Below are positions 51,058-59,032 of a stretch of DNA of 64,000 bases, in pieces. The DNA comes from RGIG3178 sp963674495 (GTDB lineage Bacteria; Bacillota; Clostridia; Christensenellales; QAND01): NCBI GenBank assembly GCA_963674495.2, contig CAXXLG010000002.1, forward strand, positions 806,001-870,000. The letters run 5' to 3'. Position numbers and translations under genes: made by a program. The notes under the pieces are model-generated. The model did no database searches, was not told the origin of the DNA, and saw nothing but the letters and a program-made list of their open reading frames with translations. Each line of letters starts with the position of its first letter. The first letter of the stretch is position 1.

Positions 51058-51064
51058 TGTCGAA
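51058..51064 (+). promoter_or_regulatory. Spo0A-binding box upstream of spo0A
   Basis: TGTCGAA at 51058-51064, in the context TTTTGTCGAAGA, matches the 0A-box consensus. A weaker AGTCGAA lies at 51029-51035. Both fall between the divergent PBP gene and spo0A, so they could regulate either. Confidence 0.65.
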
Positions 51065-51200
51065 GACAGGCTATTTCTTTCCGTATACCTCGATCTTGTT
51101 TCATTTTTCCCGAGAAATATGTTAATATTCATCCAGTGCAATACAATCGCATAAAAGCCATTAATTTTAGTCAAAAAAGACATGAAAGAGGGAAGCGATA

Positions 51201-51971
51201 ATGAACCAAAGCAAACGCCTGTTGATTGTGGAGGATGACTACGAGCTGAGCGCGATGTTGGAAAAGAATTTACAGAGGCTTTCCGCTTTCGAAAGCATCA
51301 CCTGCACGGCAAGCGGAAAGGAAGCGATAGAGGCCTTGGGTGATGTGGATGCGGTTGTACTGGATCTGATCATCCCGGATCTTGATGGCATCAGCGTGTT
51401 GGAGAAAATGGTTGAACTTATGCCGGAAGAACGCCCGGAGGTTATCGTTGTATCCTCCTTTGCCAGCGAAGAGATCATCCGGCATACGCTGTCGCTGGGC
51501 GCGCGGTATTTCATGGTCAAGCCCTATTCAATGGAAAGCCTGCAAAAGCGAATCATGGACGTTTTGGGTCAGCGGGAGCGGCCTAGAATGGGGCAGAGTA
51601 TCGGCCCCGTAACGCAACACCGTTCGCAGGATGAACGCATCACAGGCGTATTTTTAACGGTGGGCATACCGGCACACATCAAAGGATATCATTACCTTCG
51701 CCAAGCCATCAAACTGGTCATGGCGGATGAATCGCTGGTCAGCCGTATCACCAAGGAGTTATATCCGCGTGTGGCGGAGCATTTTGACACCACCTCCAGT
51801 AAGGTTGAGCGTGCCATCCGCCATGCGATCGAAGTGGCATGGACGCGCGGCAAGATCGAGAACATCAATAAGATGTTTGGATTCCAGGTGTACACGAAAC
51901 ACGAGAAACCCACCAACGGTGAATTTATCGCGCTGGTGGCGGATAAACTGGTGTTGGAACAGAGCGCATAG
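51201..51971 (+). CDS. spo0A: Sporulation master regulator Spo0A
   Basis: This 256-residue response regulator has a receiver domain (about 1-125) with acidic pocket EDD at 11-13, phospho-acceptor Asp 55 (VVLDLIIPD) and the conserved Lys in MVKPY. The C-terminal DNA-binding domain has the nearly invariant VGIPAHIKGYHYLRQAI, LYPRVAEHF, and KVERAIRHAIEVAW stretches that define Spo0A. Phosphorylated Spo0A starts sporulation and binds TGTCGAA boxes, one of which lies upstream. GAGGGAAG precedes ATG 51201. It is not next to spoIVB as in many other Firmicutes. Confidence 0.98.
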   Translation: MNQSKRLLIVEDDYELSAMLEKNLQRLSAFESITCTASGKEAIEALGDVDAVVLDLIIPDLDGISVLEKMVELMPEERPEVIVVSSFASEEIIRHTLSLGARYFMVKPYSMESLQKRIMDVLGQRERPRMGQSIGPVTQHRSQDERITGVFLTVGIPAHIKGYHYLRQAIKLVMADESLVSRITKELYPRVAEHFDTTSSKVERAIRHAIEVAWTRGKIENINKMFGFQVYTKHEKPTNGEFIALVADKLVLEQSA

Positions 51972-51980
51972 CCGCGTACT

Positions 51981-52010
51981 TTGCATAAAAAATCTCGTTT
52001 GGGGTATGTT
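51981..52010 (+). promoter_or_regulatory. Possible sigma-A promoter of veg
   Basis: TTGCAT (51981-51986) and TATGTT (52005-52010) with an 18-nt spacer. The -10 matches only four of six positions. Confidence 0.4.
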
Positions 52011-52041
52011 GAACATGTAACAAACGAGAGGCGGTGGATGA

Positions 52042-52290
52042 TTGCAGACCCTGCAACAGATCAAAGGCGGCATCAGGCAAAACCTCGGACGGCGCGTATA
52101 TGTAAAATCACATCGGGGACGCGTGAAAAGCGTTGAAAACGAAGGCGTGTTGGAAAACGTATACCAAAGCGTTTTCACCATCCTCGTGAAAAAGGACGGC
52201 ATTACAAGAAGGCTAAGCTACGCGTACAGTGACCTGTTTACCAAACATCTAGAACTCAAATGGCTGGACGATCGAGAGGGTGGCCGGTAG
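52042..52290 (+). CDS. veg: Veg protein
   Basis: This 82-residue protein starts from TTG 52042 with GGTGG about 6 nt upstream. The product has IKGGIRQNLGRRVYVKSHRG split over residues 7-26, YQSVFTILV and a SYAYSDLFTKHLEL tail, matching Veg of Bacillus (role: stimulates biofilm gene expression by antagonising SinR in B. subtilis; conserved function elsewhere unclear). The neighbourhood veg-ispE is also conserved in Bacillus. Its stop codon lies inside the loop of its terminator. Confidence 0.93.
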   Translation: MQTLQQIKGGIRQNLGRRVYVKSHRGRVKSVENEGVLENVYQSVFTILVKKDGITRRLSYAYSDLFTKHLELKWLDDREGGR

Positions 52291-52308
52291 CCACCCTCTT
52301 TTTTTTTG
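52275..52308 (+). terminator. Terminator overlapping the end of veg
   Basis: AGAGGGTGGC (52275-52284) pairs with GCCACCCTCT (52290-52299) and is followed by nine T. The veg stop TAG (52288-52290) is within the loop and first stem base. Confidence 0.92.
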
Positions 52309-52476
52309 TTCATTTTTGTGCAAGTATACACAAAACCATCTATTATTTTTTGACTTTATGATGGGTTTATACGTTTGTGCGTCATATTTTTTTTGTGCTG
52401 TGACTATGCATAGTAACGTATGGGCACCATGGATTTTATGTCCCATATGGTATATTTGCGACAGGGGGAGAAAGAT

Positions 52477-54000
52477 TTGGAACATAATAAAGTGAACCAA
52501 CGAATCTTACGCCATACCGGTGGCGCCTTTTCACAGGCCGTGATTGAAGGGGAGGTGGCGCTGCCAGTAGGTAAGCCCGAGATGGCGCGGCTGCTTCTGG
52601 TACGCGGACGGGCGGAGACTGGCAGCGTGGAAAGCTTGGATCAAAAGGCGATGACCGACGGTACGCTGACGTTATGCGTATGTTACCTCGACCAGGAAGA
52701 ACAGTTGCATGCGTTTGAATCGGTGTCCACGTTCAAACACACTGCCGATGTGCCCGGTGCACAGGCCGGTATGCGCGGAACGGCGGCTGCTGACGTGAGC
52801 GAAATTGAGACGACGATGACGGATGGGCGGCGCATCAACGTTTCCGCCGTCATCGACATTTTCTTCAGCATTCAGGATGAGGTTGACTTTGCCTATATGG
52901 TACCGTCGCAGCACGAGGGTATGATGTACAAAACCAAGACGCTGACATTTGAAAAACGCTGTGCCCGCGCCACCACTGCTACCGAGATCAGCGGCGAGTG
53001 CGACATACCAAACGGTCAGCCCGGTATCCTGCAGGTGTTGGATTGTCAGGGGCAGGCGGATGTTCAGCAGGCTTTTGGCGAAGACGACCTCCTGTGCGTG
53101 GAAGGAGAGCTCAAGATTTCCATCGCTTATGCTACCAACAACCCGCAAACGCCCATTGCGCAGAGCTTTGCCCAGATCCCGTTTTCCGAAATGTTACCCG
53201 CACCCGGCGCGGCACAGGATCAGCACGTTACGGCAATGGTCAAGGTTAAGGATCTTTATGCCAACGGCAGCGAAGACGGCGGAACCATCGAGATACGTGC
53301 GGTATGTGCTATTGAGTTGGAAGCGCAGCAATCCATGGAGATCGAGGTGGTGGAGGATGCTTATGCCCTATCCTGTGAAACGCAGGTGCAGTTGAAAATG
53401 GTACAGATGAGCCGGTGTGCCGCCAATTATACCGGTGTGGAGGCGGTTCGCGAGACCGCGGCAATGACAAATGCCGACGATATGGCGCAGGTTTTAGCTG
53501 TGTTTGCCACGCCCAGCGCGGCTCGGGCAACGGCGGGTGAAGGCATGATCACGCTCGAAAGTGTGATAAGCTGCCAAATCGTTTATACTGATCGTGAGGG
53601 ACGACTTTACAGCAAGATGGTGCAGTGGCCTGTGAACATGGATCAGCAGGCCCCCGCGTGCACACCGCAGAGCCATCCCATGGCTCAGATGTATGCTGAA
53701 CAGGCACAGGCGATGCTGACCTCCGACGGCGTGGATGTACGTGTGCTTTTCAACTGGCAGGTATGCATTATGCAGACCGAGGAAACTGCCATTGCAGATC
53801 AGATCATCATGAAGGAGGATCAGGATAAAATGGTCCCCAGCGGTGTCGTCGTGTATTTCACCAGTGAAGGGGATATGCTTTGGGACATTGCCAAGCGCTA
53901 TCGTATATCCACGCAAGACGTTCTACGCCACAATAGGGAAGCGCAGGAACCGTTCGCACGGGGCGAACGCCTTGTGCTTATGTGCAGACATGTGAGCTAG
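52477..54000 (+). CDS. SipL-like spore morphogenesis protein: DUF3794 (SPOCS) domains and LysM
   Basis: This protein of about 507 residues has repeated DUF3794 (SPOCS) domains (about 20-420). The repeats are recognisable by alternating beta-strand motifs such as GEVALPVGKPEMARLLLVRG, and are followed by a C-terminal LysM (YFTSEGDMLWDIAKRYRIS, about 455-500). The layout matches SipL of Clostridioides difficile, a coat-attachment protein that works with SpoIVA in the mother cell. GGGGGAG is 6 nt before TTG 52477; the upstream ATG 52420 has no RBS. The gene lies between veg and ispE, where other Clostridia also carry a DUF3794 gene. There is no signal peptide, as expected for a mother-cell protein. 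Confidence 0.9.
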   Translation: MEHNKVNQRILRHTGGAFSQAVIEGEVALPVGKPEMARLLLVRGRAETGSVESLDQKAMTDGTLTLCVCYLDQEEQLHAFESVSTFKHTADVPGAQAGMRGTAAADVSEIETTMTDGRRINVSAVIDIFFSIQDEVDFAYMVPSQHEGMMYKTKTLTFEKRCARATTATEISGECDIPNGQPGILQVLDCQGQADVQQAFGEDDLLCVEGELKISIAYATNNPQTPIAQSFAQIPFSEMLPAPGAAQDQHVTAMVKVKDLYANGSEDGGTIEIRAVCAIELEAQQSMEIEVVEDAYALSCETQVQLKMVQMSRCAANYTGVEAVRETAAMTNADDMAQVLAVFATPSAARATAGEGMITLESVISCQIVYTDREGRLYSKMVQWPVNMDQQAPACTPQSHPMAQMYAEQAQAMLTSDGVDVRVLFNWQVCIMQTEETAIADQIIMKEDQDKMVPSGVVVYFTSEGDMLWDIAKRYRISTQDVLRHNREAQEPFARGERLVLMCRHVS

Positions 54001-54003
54001 GGC

Positions 54004-54025
54004 AAGGGGGATACGATTCCCCCTT
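54004..54025 (+). terminator. Hairpin directly after the SipL-like gene
   Basis: AAGGGGGA (54004-54011) pairs with TCCCCCTT (54018-54025) around a 6-nt loop, four bases after the stop. The tail is only partly T-rich. A related hairpin recurs at 54274-54298. Confidence 0.65.
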
Positions 54026-54462
54026 AGGACTTTCTTTTACGCAAACAGGCTTCCATAGTGTGTTGTGATCCCCTTGATGTTTCCGCGGTTGGGGGTGCGC
54101 CAAGCCTCCTTGGAAAATCCTCGGGATGGCCTATTCGCAAAATAAACGGCTAGGAGATGCGTATTCCGATGTGCCTGTCGCTGGAATCCGGTAATTCATG
54201 CGTGCAACAAAAACAAAGCAGCACAGGAGTCTGCCCCTTTGGGAAAAGATCCGATCGTGTCAAATAAGTTCAATCAAGGGGGAAGCGTTCCCCCTTGAAA
54301 ACGCTCTTTCGTGCGGACAAGCTTGCATCGCAGGTCAATTCGTTCCCCAAACGTTGTTTGCTGTGGACTCAAAAGCGGATGGATGTAGCCACTTATGACG
54401 CGTCCCATAAAACAGCGATGCGCATTGATGGGCGAACAATAAACGCTGTTTAAAAATAGTTG
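54026..54462. other. Gene-free region between convergent genes
   Basis: About 440 nt contain no credible gene, RBS or known RNA signature. The only clear structure is the hairpin at 54274-54298. Confidence 0.5.
54274..54298. repeat. Second copy of an AAGGGGGA/TCCCCCTT hairpin
   Basis: TCAAGGGGGAA (54274-54284) and TTCCCCCTTGA (54288-54298) form an 11-bp stem with a GCG loop. The core is shared with the hairpin at 54004-54025, which suggests a small dispersed element. Confidence 0.6.
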
Positions 54463-54497
54463 ATCCCTGTCCGGTGAGCGAAGGACAGGGATTTTTT
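54463..54497. terminator. Terminator between the SipL-like gene region and ispE
   Basis: ATCCCTGTCC (54463-54472) pairs with GGACAGGGAT (54483-54492) around a 10-nt loop, with TTTTTT on the plus side. Confidence 0.85.
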
Positions 54498-54504
54498 ATC
54501 TTGT

Positions 54505-55347
54505 TTATAGGGAACGGGCGTATATGCAAAACGGCGCGCAGTCCTTGAGTGCCTCGGCGGCGGACTGTGCCTGCTTCTGGTCGTTATATAGGCCAAACAC
54601 CGCCGACCCCGTGCCCGTCATGGCGGCATACGCCGCGCCTTGGTTTTCGAGTGCGGCGCAAAGCGTTTCAATGGACGGACATAGCGATTGCGCGGCATTT
54701 TGTAGCGCGTTTTTGGACAGGCTTGCAAAAGCTTTCAAATCGCCGCATCTAAGCGCGCAAACGGCGCCATGTACGTCGGGCTGTGCTGTGCTTGCCATTT
54801 TATCGTACAGGTCGAATACAGCGGGTGTAGACAGGCCCATGGGAGGCTGAAGAATCACGAAATGAAGAACCGGCATGTCTTGGAGAGGGGTCATACGTTC
54901 GCCGATGCCACGGGCGCGCTGCGTGCCGCCCAAAAGTGCGTACGGTACGTCCGCGCCCAGGGACAGCGCCATCTCGAACAGTGCCTGATCGTCCGCTTCG
55001 CCGGGGTGCAAACCATCGAGTAGCCGCAAAGCAGCGGCCGCATCCGCACTGCCGCCGCCCAGACCGGATTGTACAGGTATGTGCTTCTCAAGGTGAAAGT
55101 GTAGGGGCAGGGGTATACCGGTCCTTTGTGAAAACAGACGCGCTGCCAAAAGCACGAGGTTACCGTCACCTTCCAGCGCGGCTTCCGTACATGTAAGGGA
55201 CAGTTTGCCATCCGTTTGCGGCGCAACGGACAGCGTGTCGTGCAGGTCGATGGGACAAAAGACGGTATCCAAAAGATGATAACCGTCATCTCTTTTACCG
55301 GTTACGCCAAGAACGAGATTGAGTTTGGCAAACGCATGTTGCTGCAA
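54505..55347 (-). CDS. ispE: 4-diphosphocytidyl-2-C-methyl-D-erythritol kinase
   Basis: This 280-residue GHMP kinase acts in the MEP isoprenoid pathway, phosphorylating CDP-ME. It starts AFAKLNLVLGVTGKRDDGYH (residues 5-24), has the ATP-binding GLGGGSADAAAALRLLDG near 93-110, and GADVPYALLGG. The C-terminal glycine-rich MTGTGSAVFG is also present. The open frame runs upstream to 55938 through the spoIIR region, but GAGGTGG lies 5 nt before TTG 55347, and homologues start there. It is divergent from spoIIR. A terminator lies just beyond its stop. Confidence 0.95.
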   Translation of the reverse strand: MQQHAFAKLNLVLGVTGKRDDGYHLLDTVFCPIDLHDTLSVAPQTDGKLSLTCTEAALEGDGNLVLLAARLFSQRTGIPLPLHFHLEKHIPVQSGLGGGSADAAAALRLLDGLHPGEADDQALFEMALSLGADVPYALLGGTQRARGIGERMTPLQDMPVLHFVILQPPMGLSTPAVFDLYDKMASTAQPDVHGAVCALRCGDLKAFASLSKNALQNAAQSLCPSIETLCAALENQGAAYAAMTGTGSAVFGLYNDQKQAQSAAEALKDCAPFCIYARSL

Positions 55348-55428
55348 AGATACCACCTCATGGGCATTGTAGCAGACTTTGCATATGCCGAACAGAGCGC
55401 ACTTTGCGATTAGAAGCTGAAAAAGCGG

Positions 55429-55461
55429 GCATACTCGAAGAAAATAAAAGTGGCAAAAATC
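55429..55461 (+). promoter_or_regulatory. Possible sigma-F promoter of spoIIR
   Basis: GCATA (55429-55433) and GGCAAAAATC (55452-55461) resemble sigma-F elements (GYATA and GGNNANAHTR; nine of ten in the -10). The 18-nt spacer is longer than usual. Confidence 0.35.
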
Positions 55462-55512
55462 AAAAGTAATTATACGATGCTTTTTGATGCCGCGGAAAAA
55501 ACGAGGAATGCC

Positions 55513-56016
55513 ATGAAACGATGGTTGGCAGTGATTTTGATTCTGGGCGCATTGATGGGACGCATACCCCCTGTCCTGCGACTGCACGTGGTGGCCAACA
55601 GCGACACCAAAGCCGACCAGGATGTGAAGCTCTTGGTACGCGATGCGGTGATGGTGTATTATCAGGACCGGTTGCTGACAATGGAAGGGTTCGGGCAGGC
55701 TGAAGCATATATGATGACGCAACTGGACACAGTAAAGGACGTGGCGGACTGTGTCCTTATCAGCAATGGAATGCCGTACCAAAGCCGGGTATGCTTGGGC
55801 ACTGCAACTTTTCCCGAGAAATCCTACGATGGTTTGGTATTTCCCGCAGGACAATACCATGCGCTCAACATCGTGTTGGGCGACGGAGAAGGGCAAAATT
55901 GGTGGTGCGTGCTGTTTCCGCCGCTGTGTCTGCTTCATGCCGAACAGGTGGATGAATCCTGGAAACCACAGGACGGCGTGACGTACAAGAGTTGGTTTGC
56001 GACACTATGGGAATAG
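55513..56016 (+). CDS. spoIIR: Stage II sporulation protein R (SpoIIR)
   Basis: This 167-residue exported signalling protein is made in the forespore under sigma-F. It activates the SpoIIGA protease, which processes pro-sigma-E in the mother cell. Family signatures are clear: LRLHVVANSDTKADQDVKLL near residues 22-41, the VCLGTATFPEKSYDGLVFPA region near 93-112, and NWWCVLFPPLCLL near 129-141. An N-terminal hydrophobic segment serves as signal peptide. The frame opens at 55450, but GAGGA precedes ATG 55513. It is followed after 15 nt by sleB, forming an operon with sleB and ypeB. Confidence 0.96.
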   Translation: MKRWLAVILILGALMGRIPPVLRLHVVANSDTKADQDVKLLVRDAVMVYYQDRLLTMEGFGQAEAYMMTQLDTVKDVADCVLISNGMPYQSRVCLGTATFPEKSYDGLVFPAGQYHALNIVLGDGEGQNWWCVLFPPLCLLHAEQVDESWKPQDGVTYKSWFATLWE

Positions 56017-56031
56017 GACGGAGGTATTTCT

Positions 56032-56727
56032 ATGAAGATCCGACGCGGTATCGTCATGGTCATCACCATGGCTTTGACACTGTCACTGTTGTTGCCGATG
56101 GTGGGTATCCATATCGAGCCGGATCAAACGGCTTCTGCTGCCGGTGCGACGTTACGTAGCGGGGATCGTGGTAGTACCGTTGAGCAGATACAACAACGGC
56201 TGCGTGATTGGGGCTATTATTTCGGCCAGGTGGATGGTATATTCGGCGCTCAGACGGAACAGGCCGTCAAGAAATTTCAAAAAAAACATGGCCTTGTGGC
56301 GGACGGTATCGTCGGGCCCGCCACCGCTGAAAAGATCGGCATCTCACTTTCCGGCGTGTCGTCGGGCAACAGGTACCAGGCTGATCTCAACCTTTTGGCA
56401 CACGTGGTGCACGGCGAGGCACGCGGCGAGCCGTACAAGGGAAAGGTTGCTGTGGCGGCGGTGGTTTTAAACCGTGTGGACAACGCCAGTTTTCCCAATG
56501 CATTATCCGGCGTCGTATATCAGCCGCGCGCGTTCTCCATCGTGGATGATGGGCAAATAAACCTCACGCCGGACAGCGAATCCATACGTGCGGCCAAGGA
56601 TGCGCTCAACGGCTATGACCCGACAAGCGGATGTCTTTTCTACTACAATCCGGCCAAGACCACCAGCAAATGGATGCTCAGTAAGCCGATATACCTTCGT
56701 ATCGGTACACACGTGTTTTGTAAATGA
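56032..56727 (+). CDS. sleB: Spore cortex-lytic enzyme SleB
   Basis: This 231-residue protein has a signal peptide (about 1-36), a peptidoglycan-binding domain PG_binding_1 (about 40-98; LRSGDRGSTVEQIQQRL) and a C-terminal Hydrolase_2 domain (about 115-231). The latter contains the catalytic Glu of HGEARGEP and VAAVVLNRV. SleB is a lytic transglycosylase that depolymerises muramic-delta-lactam-containing cortex during germination. Its stop overlaps an upstream ATG, and ypeB follows directly. It probably shares the spoIIR transcript, and may also have a sigma-G promoter that I cannot distinguish. Confidence 0.95.
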   Translation: MKIRRGIVMVITMALTLSLLLPMVGIHIEPDQTASAAGATLRSGDRGSTVEQIQQRLRDWGYYFGQVDGIFGAQTEQAVKKFQKKHGLVADGIVGPATAEKIGISLSGVSSGNRYQADLNLLAHVVHGEARGEPYKGKVAVAAVVLNRVDNASFPNALSGVVYQPRAFSIVDDGQINLTPDSESIRAAKDALNGYDPTSGCLFYYNPAKTTSKWMLSKPIYLRIGTHVFCK

Positions 56728-56738
56728 GGAGCGCTTCG

Positions 56739-58112
56739 ATGCATACGGATGATATCAACCAATCGAGAAAAAGCATCAGAGGATTTTGGCAGCGTCATGG
56801 ATGGGCGCTTACAGCGGGTATCTTAGGCGCGGGTCTTGTGGCGGCCATCGTGTTTGGCATAACGGCGAACGTATCATTCAACCGGGCACAGACGTTGTTG
56901 AACAATTCCTACCGCAATGCGTTCAATACCGTAGGCGACCATTTGCACGGCATAAGCACCGACCTTGTCAAAATGCGCGTGTGCACCTCCTCCGCCCAGC
57001 AATCCATCCTGCTGTATACCGTTTGGCGGGAGGCGGGGCAAGCACAGAGCGGACTTTCGCGACTGCCGGTGGATGAACAATCCGGCAACGCCATGTTGCA
57101 GTTCGTCAACAGGCTGGGCGACTTTTGTTTTACGCTGGCTCGCCGCGTGGAGCAGGGCGTTGACATCACGGACGACGAATTTGAAACATTGCGCACTCTA
57201 GAGCGCCAGGCGGAAAATGTGGCGACGCAGGTTGAAACGCTTCGGGAGAGCGGCGTGGAGTGGGAACAGGCACAGATTGCTTGGGACAAGGGAGACGAAG
57301 CGCCCACGCTGGACGGGATCAGCCAGGTGTCGGACAGTATACAGGAGTATCCATCGTTGATTTACGACGGCCCATATTCTGAACGGGCGGAGAACATCGA
57401 GCCAAAAGCAGCCACGGGCGAAACGGTGTCGTATGAGCAAGCGGTAAAAGTGGCCAAACGCTTTGTTGAGGGGACATACACACGCAATGAAGATGCCGGC
57501 GCCCAGGTGCCAACGTATTGTATGACGTGTACGCGTGATGACGGTGTCGAAGTCGACATATGCGTAACGAAAAAAGTCGGGATGATCTACACTATTCTAC
57601 CGGGCGGCGCAGCAGCCACAGATGTATACCCGACACAGGAGCAAGTGCCCGCGCTGATCGAAGTGGCCAAAGAATATCTGCAAAATCGCGGGTTCCCAGC
57701 CATGCAATCCGCCTATGCACAGTACTATGCGGGTTCAGCGGTGATCAATATGGTGCCGGTTGAGAACGATATCCTGCTGTATCCCGATCTTGTCAAGGTA
57801 TGGGTGGACATCACAACCAGGGAGGTTCTTGGGTTGGATGCGCACAACTATACGGTGTCGCATGTTGAAAGGGAGTTTCCAACCGAACTGTACGATCAAC
57901 AGACACTTACCGACCGGGTTGCTCAGCGGTTAAGCATTGAGAATGTGCGTCTGGCCATGATCCCCTATAACACAACCGGGGAAAGGCTGTGCTATGAGTT
58001 CACCGGAACCAACGGCGAGGATACCTTTGCGGTGTATGTCAATGCGATCACGGGGGATGAGCTGGACATTAAGCTCATCGTGGACGCGGAAGACGGAACA
58101 TTCACCTACTGA
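56739..58112 (+). CDS. ypeB: Germination protein YpeB
   Basis: This protein of about 457 residues has an N-terminal helix (about 20-42) and a helical middle part, followed by three PepSY-like repeats (about 230-455). The repeats are recognisable by SYEQAVKVAKRFVEG and similar segments. YpeB and SleB need each other for stable incorporation into the spore; YpeB restrains SleB until germination. ATG 56724 overlaps the sleB stop, but AGGAG at 56727-56731 is 7 nt before ATG 56739, so I start there. The downstream hairpin at 58204-58227 ends the operon. Confidence 0.93.
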   Translation: MHTDDINQSRKSIRGFWQRHGWALTAGILGAGLVAAIVFGITANVSFNRAQTLLNNSYRNAFNTVGDHLHGISTDLVKMRVCTSSAQQSILLYTVWREAGQAQSGLSRLPVDEQSGNAMLQFVNRLGDFCFTLARRVEQGVDITDDEFETLRTLERQAENVATQVETLRESGVEWEQAQIAWDKGDEAPTLDGISQVSDSIQEYPSLIYDGPYSERAENIEPKAATGETVSYEQAVKVAKRFVEGTYTRNEDAGAQVPTYCMTCTRDDGVEVDICVTKKVGMIYTILPGGAAATDVYPTQEQVPALIEVAKEYLQNRGFPAMQSAYAQYYAGSAVINMVPVENDILLYPDLVKVWVDITTREVLGLDAHNYTVSHVEREFPTELYDQQTLTDRVAQRLSIENVRLAMIPYNTTGERLCYEFTGTNGEDTFAVYVNAITGDELDIKLIVDAEDGTFTY

Positions 58113-58203
58113 ACATGGGTCACGGGCTAAAACGGGAACAAGCCGTGGCATTTCCAATGTGCTGCCGCCCGGTATGTCACTTGGCGTTATTATCAAGGAT
58201 TTG

Positions 58204-58227
58204 ATGGCGACTGTAGTCGCCATTTTT
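58204..58227 (+). terminator. Terminator of the spoIIR-sleB-ypeB operon
   Basis: ATGGCGAC (58204-58211) pairs with GTCGCCAT (58216-58223) across a TGTA loop, followed by T residues. Confidence 0.85.
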
Positions 58228-58250
58228 GCGTTTCTTAAGATTAATTGTTG

Positions 58251-58259
58251 TGTTATAAT
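58251..58259 (+). promoter_or_regulatory. Extended -10 promoter of the metallo-hydrolase gene
   Basis: TGTTATAAT has a perfect -10 (58254-58259) with a TGn extension. No good -35 is visible. Confidence 0.55.
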
Positions 58260-58319
58260 ACAGAAAATCAGCATACATGTTTTATGTCGTTTAAAAGCAG
58301 CGTAGGGGAGGCGAAGAGA

Positions 58320-58976
58320 ATGATTAAGATCACTTGGTTGGCACATTCCTGCTTTATCATTGAAAACCAAGCGGATGTGCGTCTGTTGATGGATCCGTAT
58401 GACGAACGTACGGGGTATCAGGTAAAGAGAGTCAAGGCAGACATTGTCACCACATCACACAAACACGGCGATCATGCCAATCTCGCCATGGCGGAGGGAG
58501 ATTATATGCTTGTTGACAAGCCCGGTAGTTTTCAGATGGGTGGGTTTGCCATCAAAGGCATTGCGGCCAAGCACGATGATCAAAACGGCGCGCAGCGCGG
58601 GGACAACGTCATCTTCGTTGTGGAGACCGACGGCATACGTATTTGCCATCTGGGAGATCTAGGACACCGGCTAAGCGCCGACCAGATAAATGAGATCGGC
58701 CGCGTCGATATCCTCATGACCCCGGTGGGCGGCACCTACACCATCGATGCAAAAACGGCGTCGCAAGTGGCGGAAGACCTCAAGCCCCTTGTGGTAATGC
58801 CCATGCATTACAAGACCGAAGTGTGCACATACCCCATCGAAAGTGAGCAGCGGTTTTTGGAATTGATGCAGCAGGCGGAATACGCCATCATCATGCACCA
58901 TGCATCCATGCGGGAATATTCAGCCGATGATCTGCCAAAACGGCATGCCGTGGTGGTTATGGATCATATGTATTGA
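58320..58976 (+). CDS. Metallo-beta-lactamase-fold hydrolase (UPF0173/RNase Z-like)
   Basis: This 218-residue cytosolic protein has TSHKHGDHAN near residues 45-54, a variant of the HxHxDH zinc motif (here HKHGDH), a second His in MHYKTE, and HLGDLGH near 104. It resembles the small MBL-fold proteins of the UPF0173/YtkL type, often metal-dependent hydrolases of unknown substrate. The frame opens at 58245, but GGGGAGG precedes ATG 58320. It is transcribed alone, with its own promoter and terminator. Confidence 0.85.
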   Translation: MIKITWLAHSCFIIENQADVRLLMDPYDERTGYQVKRVKADIVTTSHKHGDHANLAMAEGDYMLVDKPGSFQMGGFAIKGIAAKHDDQNGAQRGDNVIFVVETDGIRICHLGDLGHRLSADQINEIGRVDILMTPVGGTYTIDAKTASQVAEDLKPLVVMPMHYKTEVCTYPIESEQRFLELMQQAEYAIIMHHASMREYSADDLPKRHAVVVMDHMY

Positions 58977-59001
58977 AAAAGCGCCCATGGGCGCTTTTTT
59001 T
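58976..59001. terminator. Terminator between the hydrolase and ABC exporter genes
   Basis: AAAAAGCGCCCA (58976-58987) and TGGGCGCTTTTT (58988-58999) are perfect complements; the CATG centre forms the loop and a T-run follows. A further GGCATTGC/GCAATGCC hairpin (59010-59031) abuts the stop of the ABC gene. Confidence 0.85.
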
Positions 59002-59032
59002 TGCGTTGAGGCATTGCATACAGGCAATGCCT

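Noticed and set aside
55348..55938. Extension of the ispE frame upstream
   Set aside because: It is antisense to spoIIR, and ispE homologues start at the TTG at 55347.
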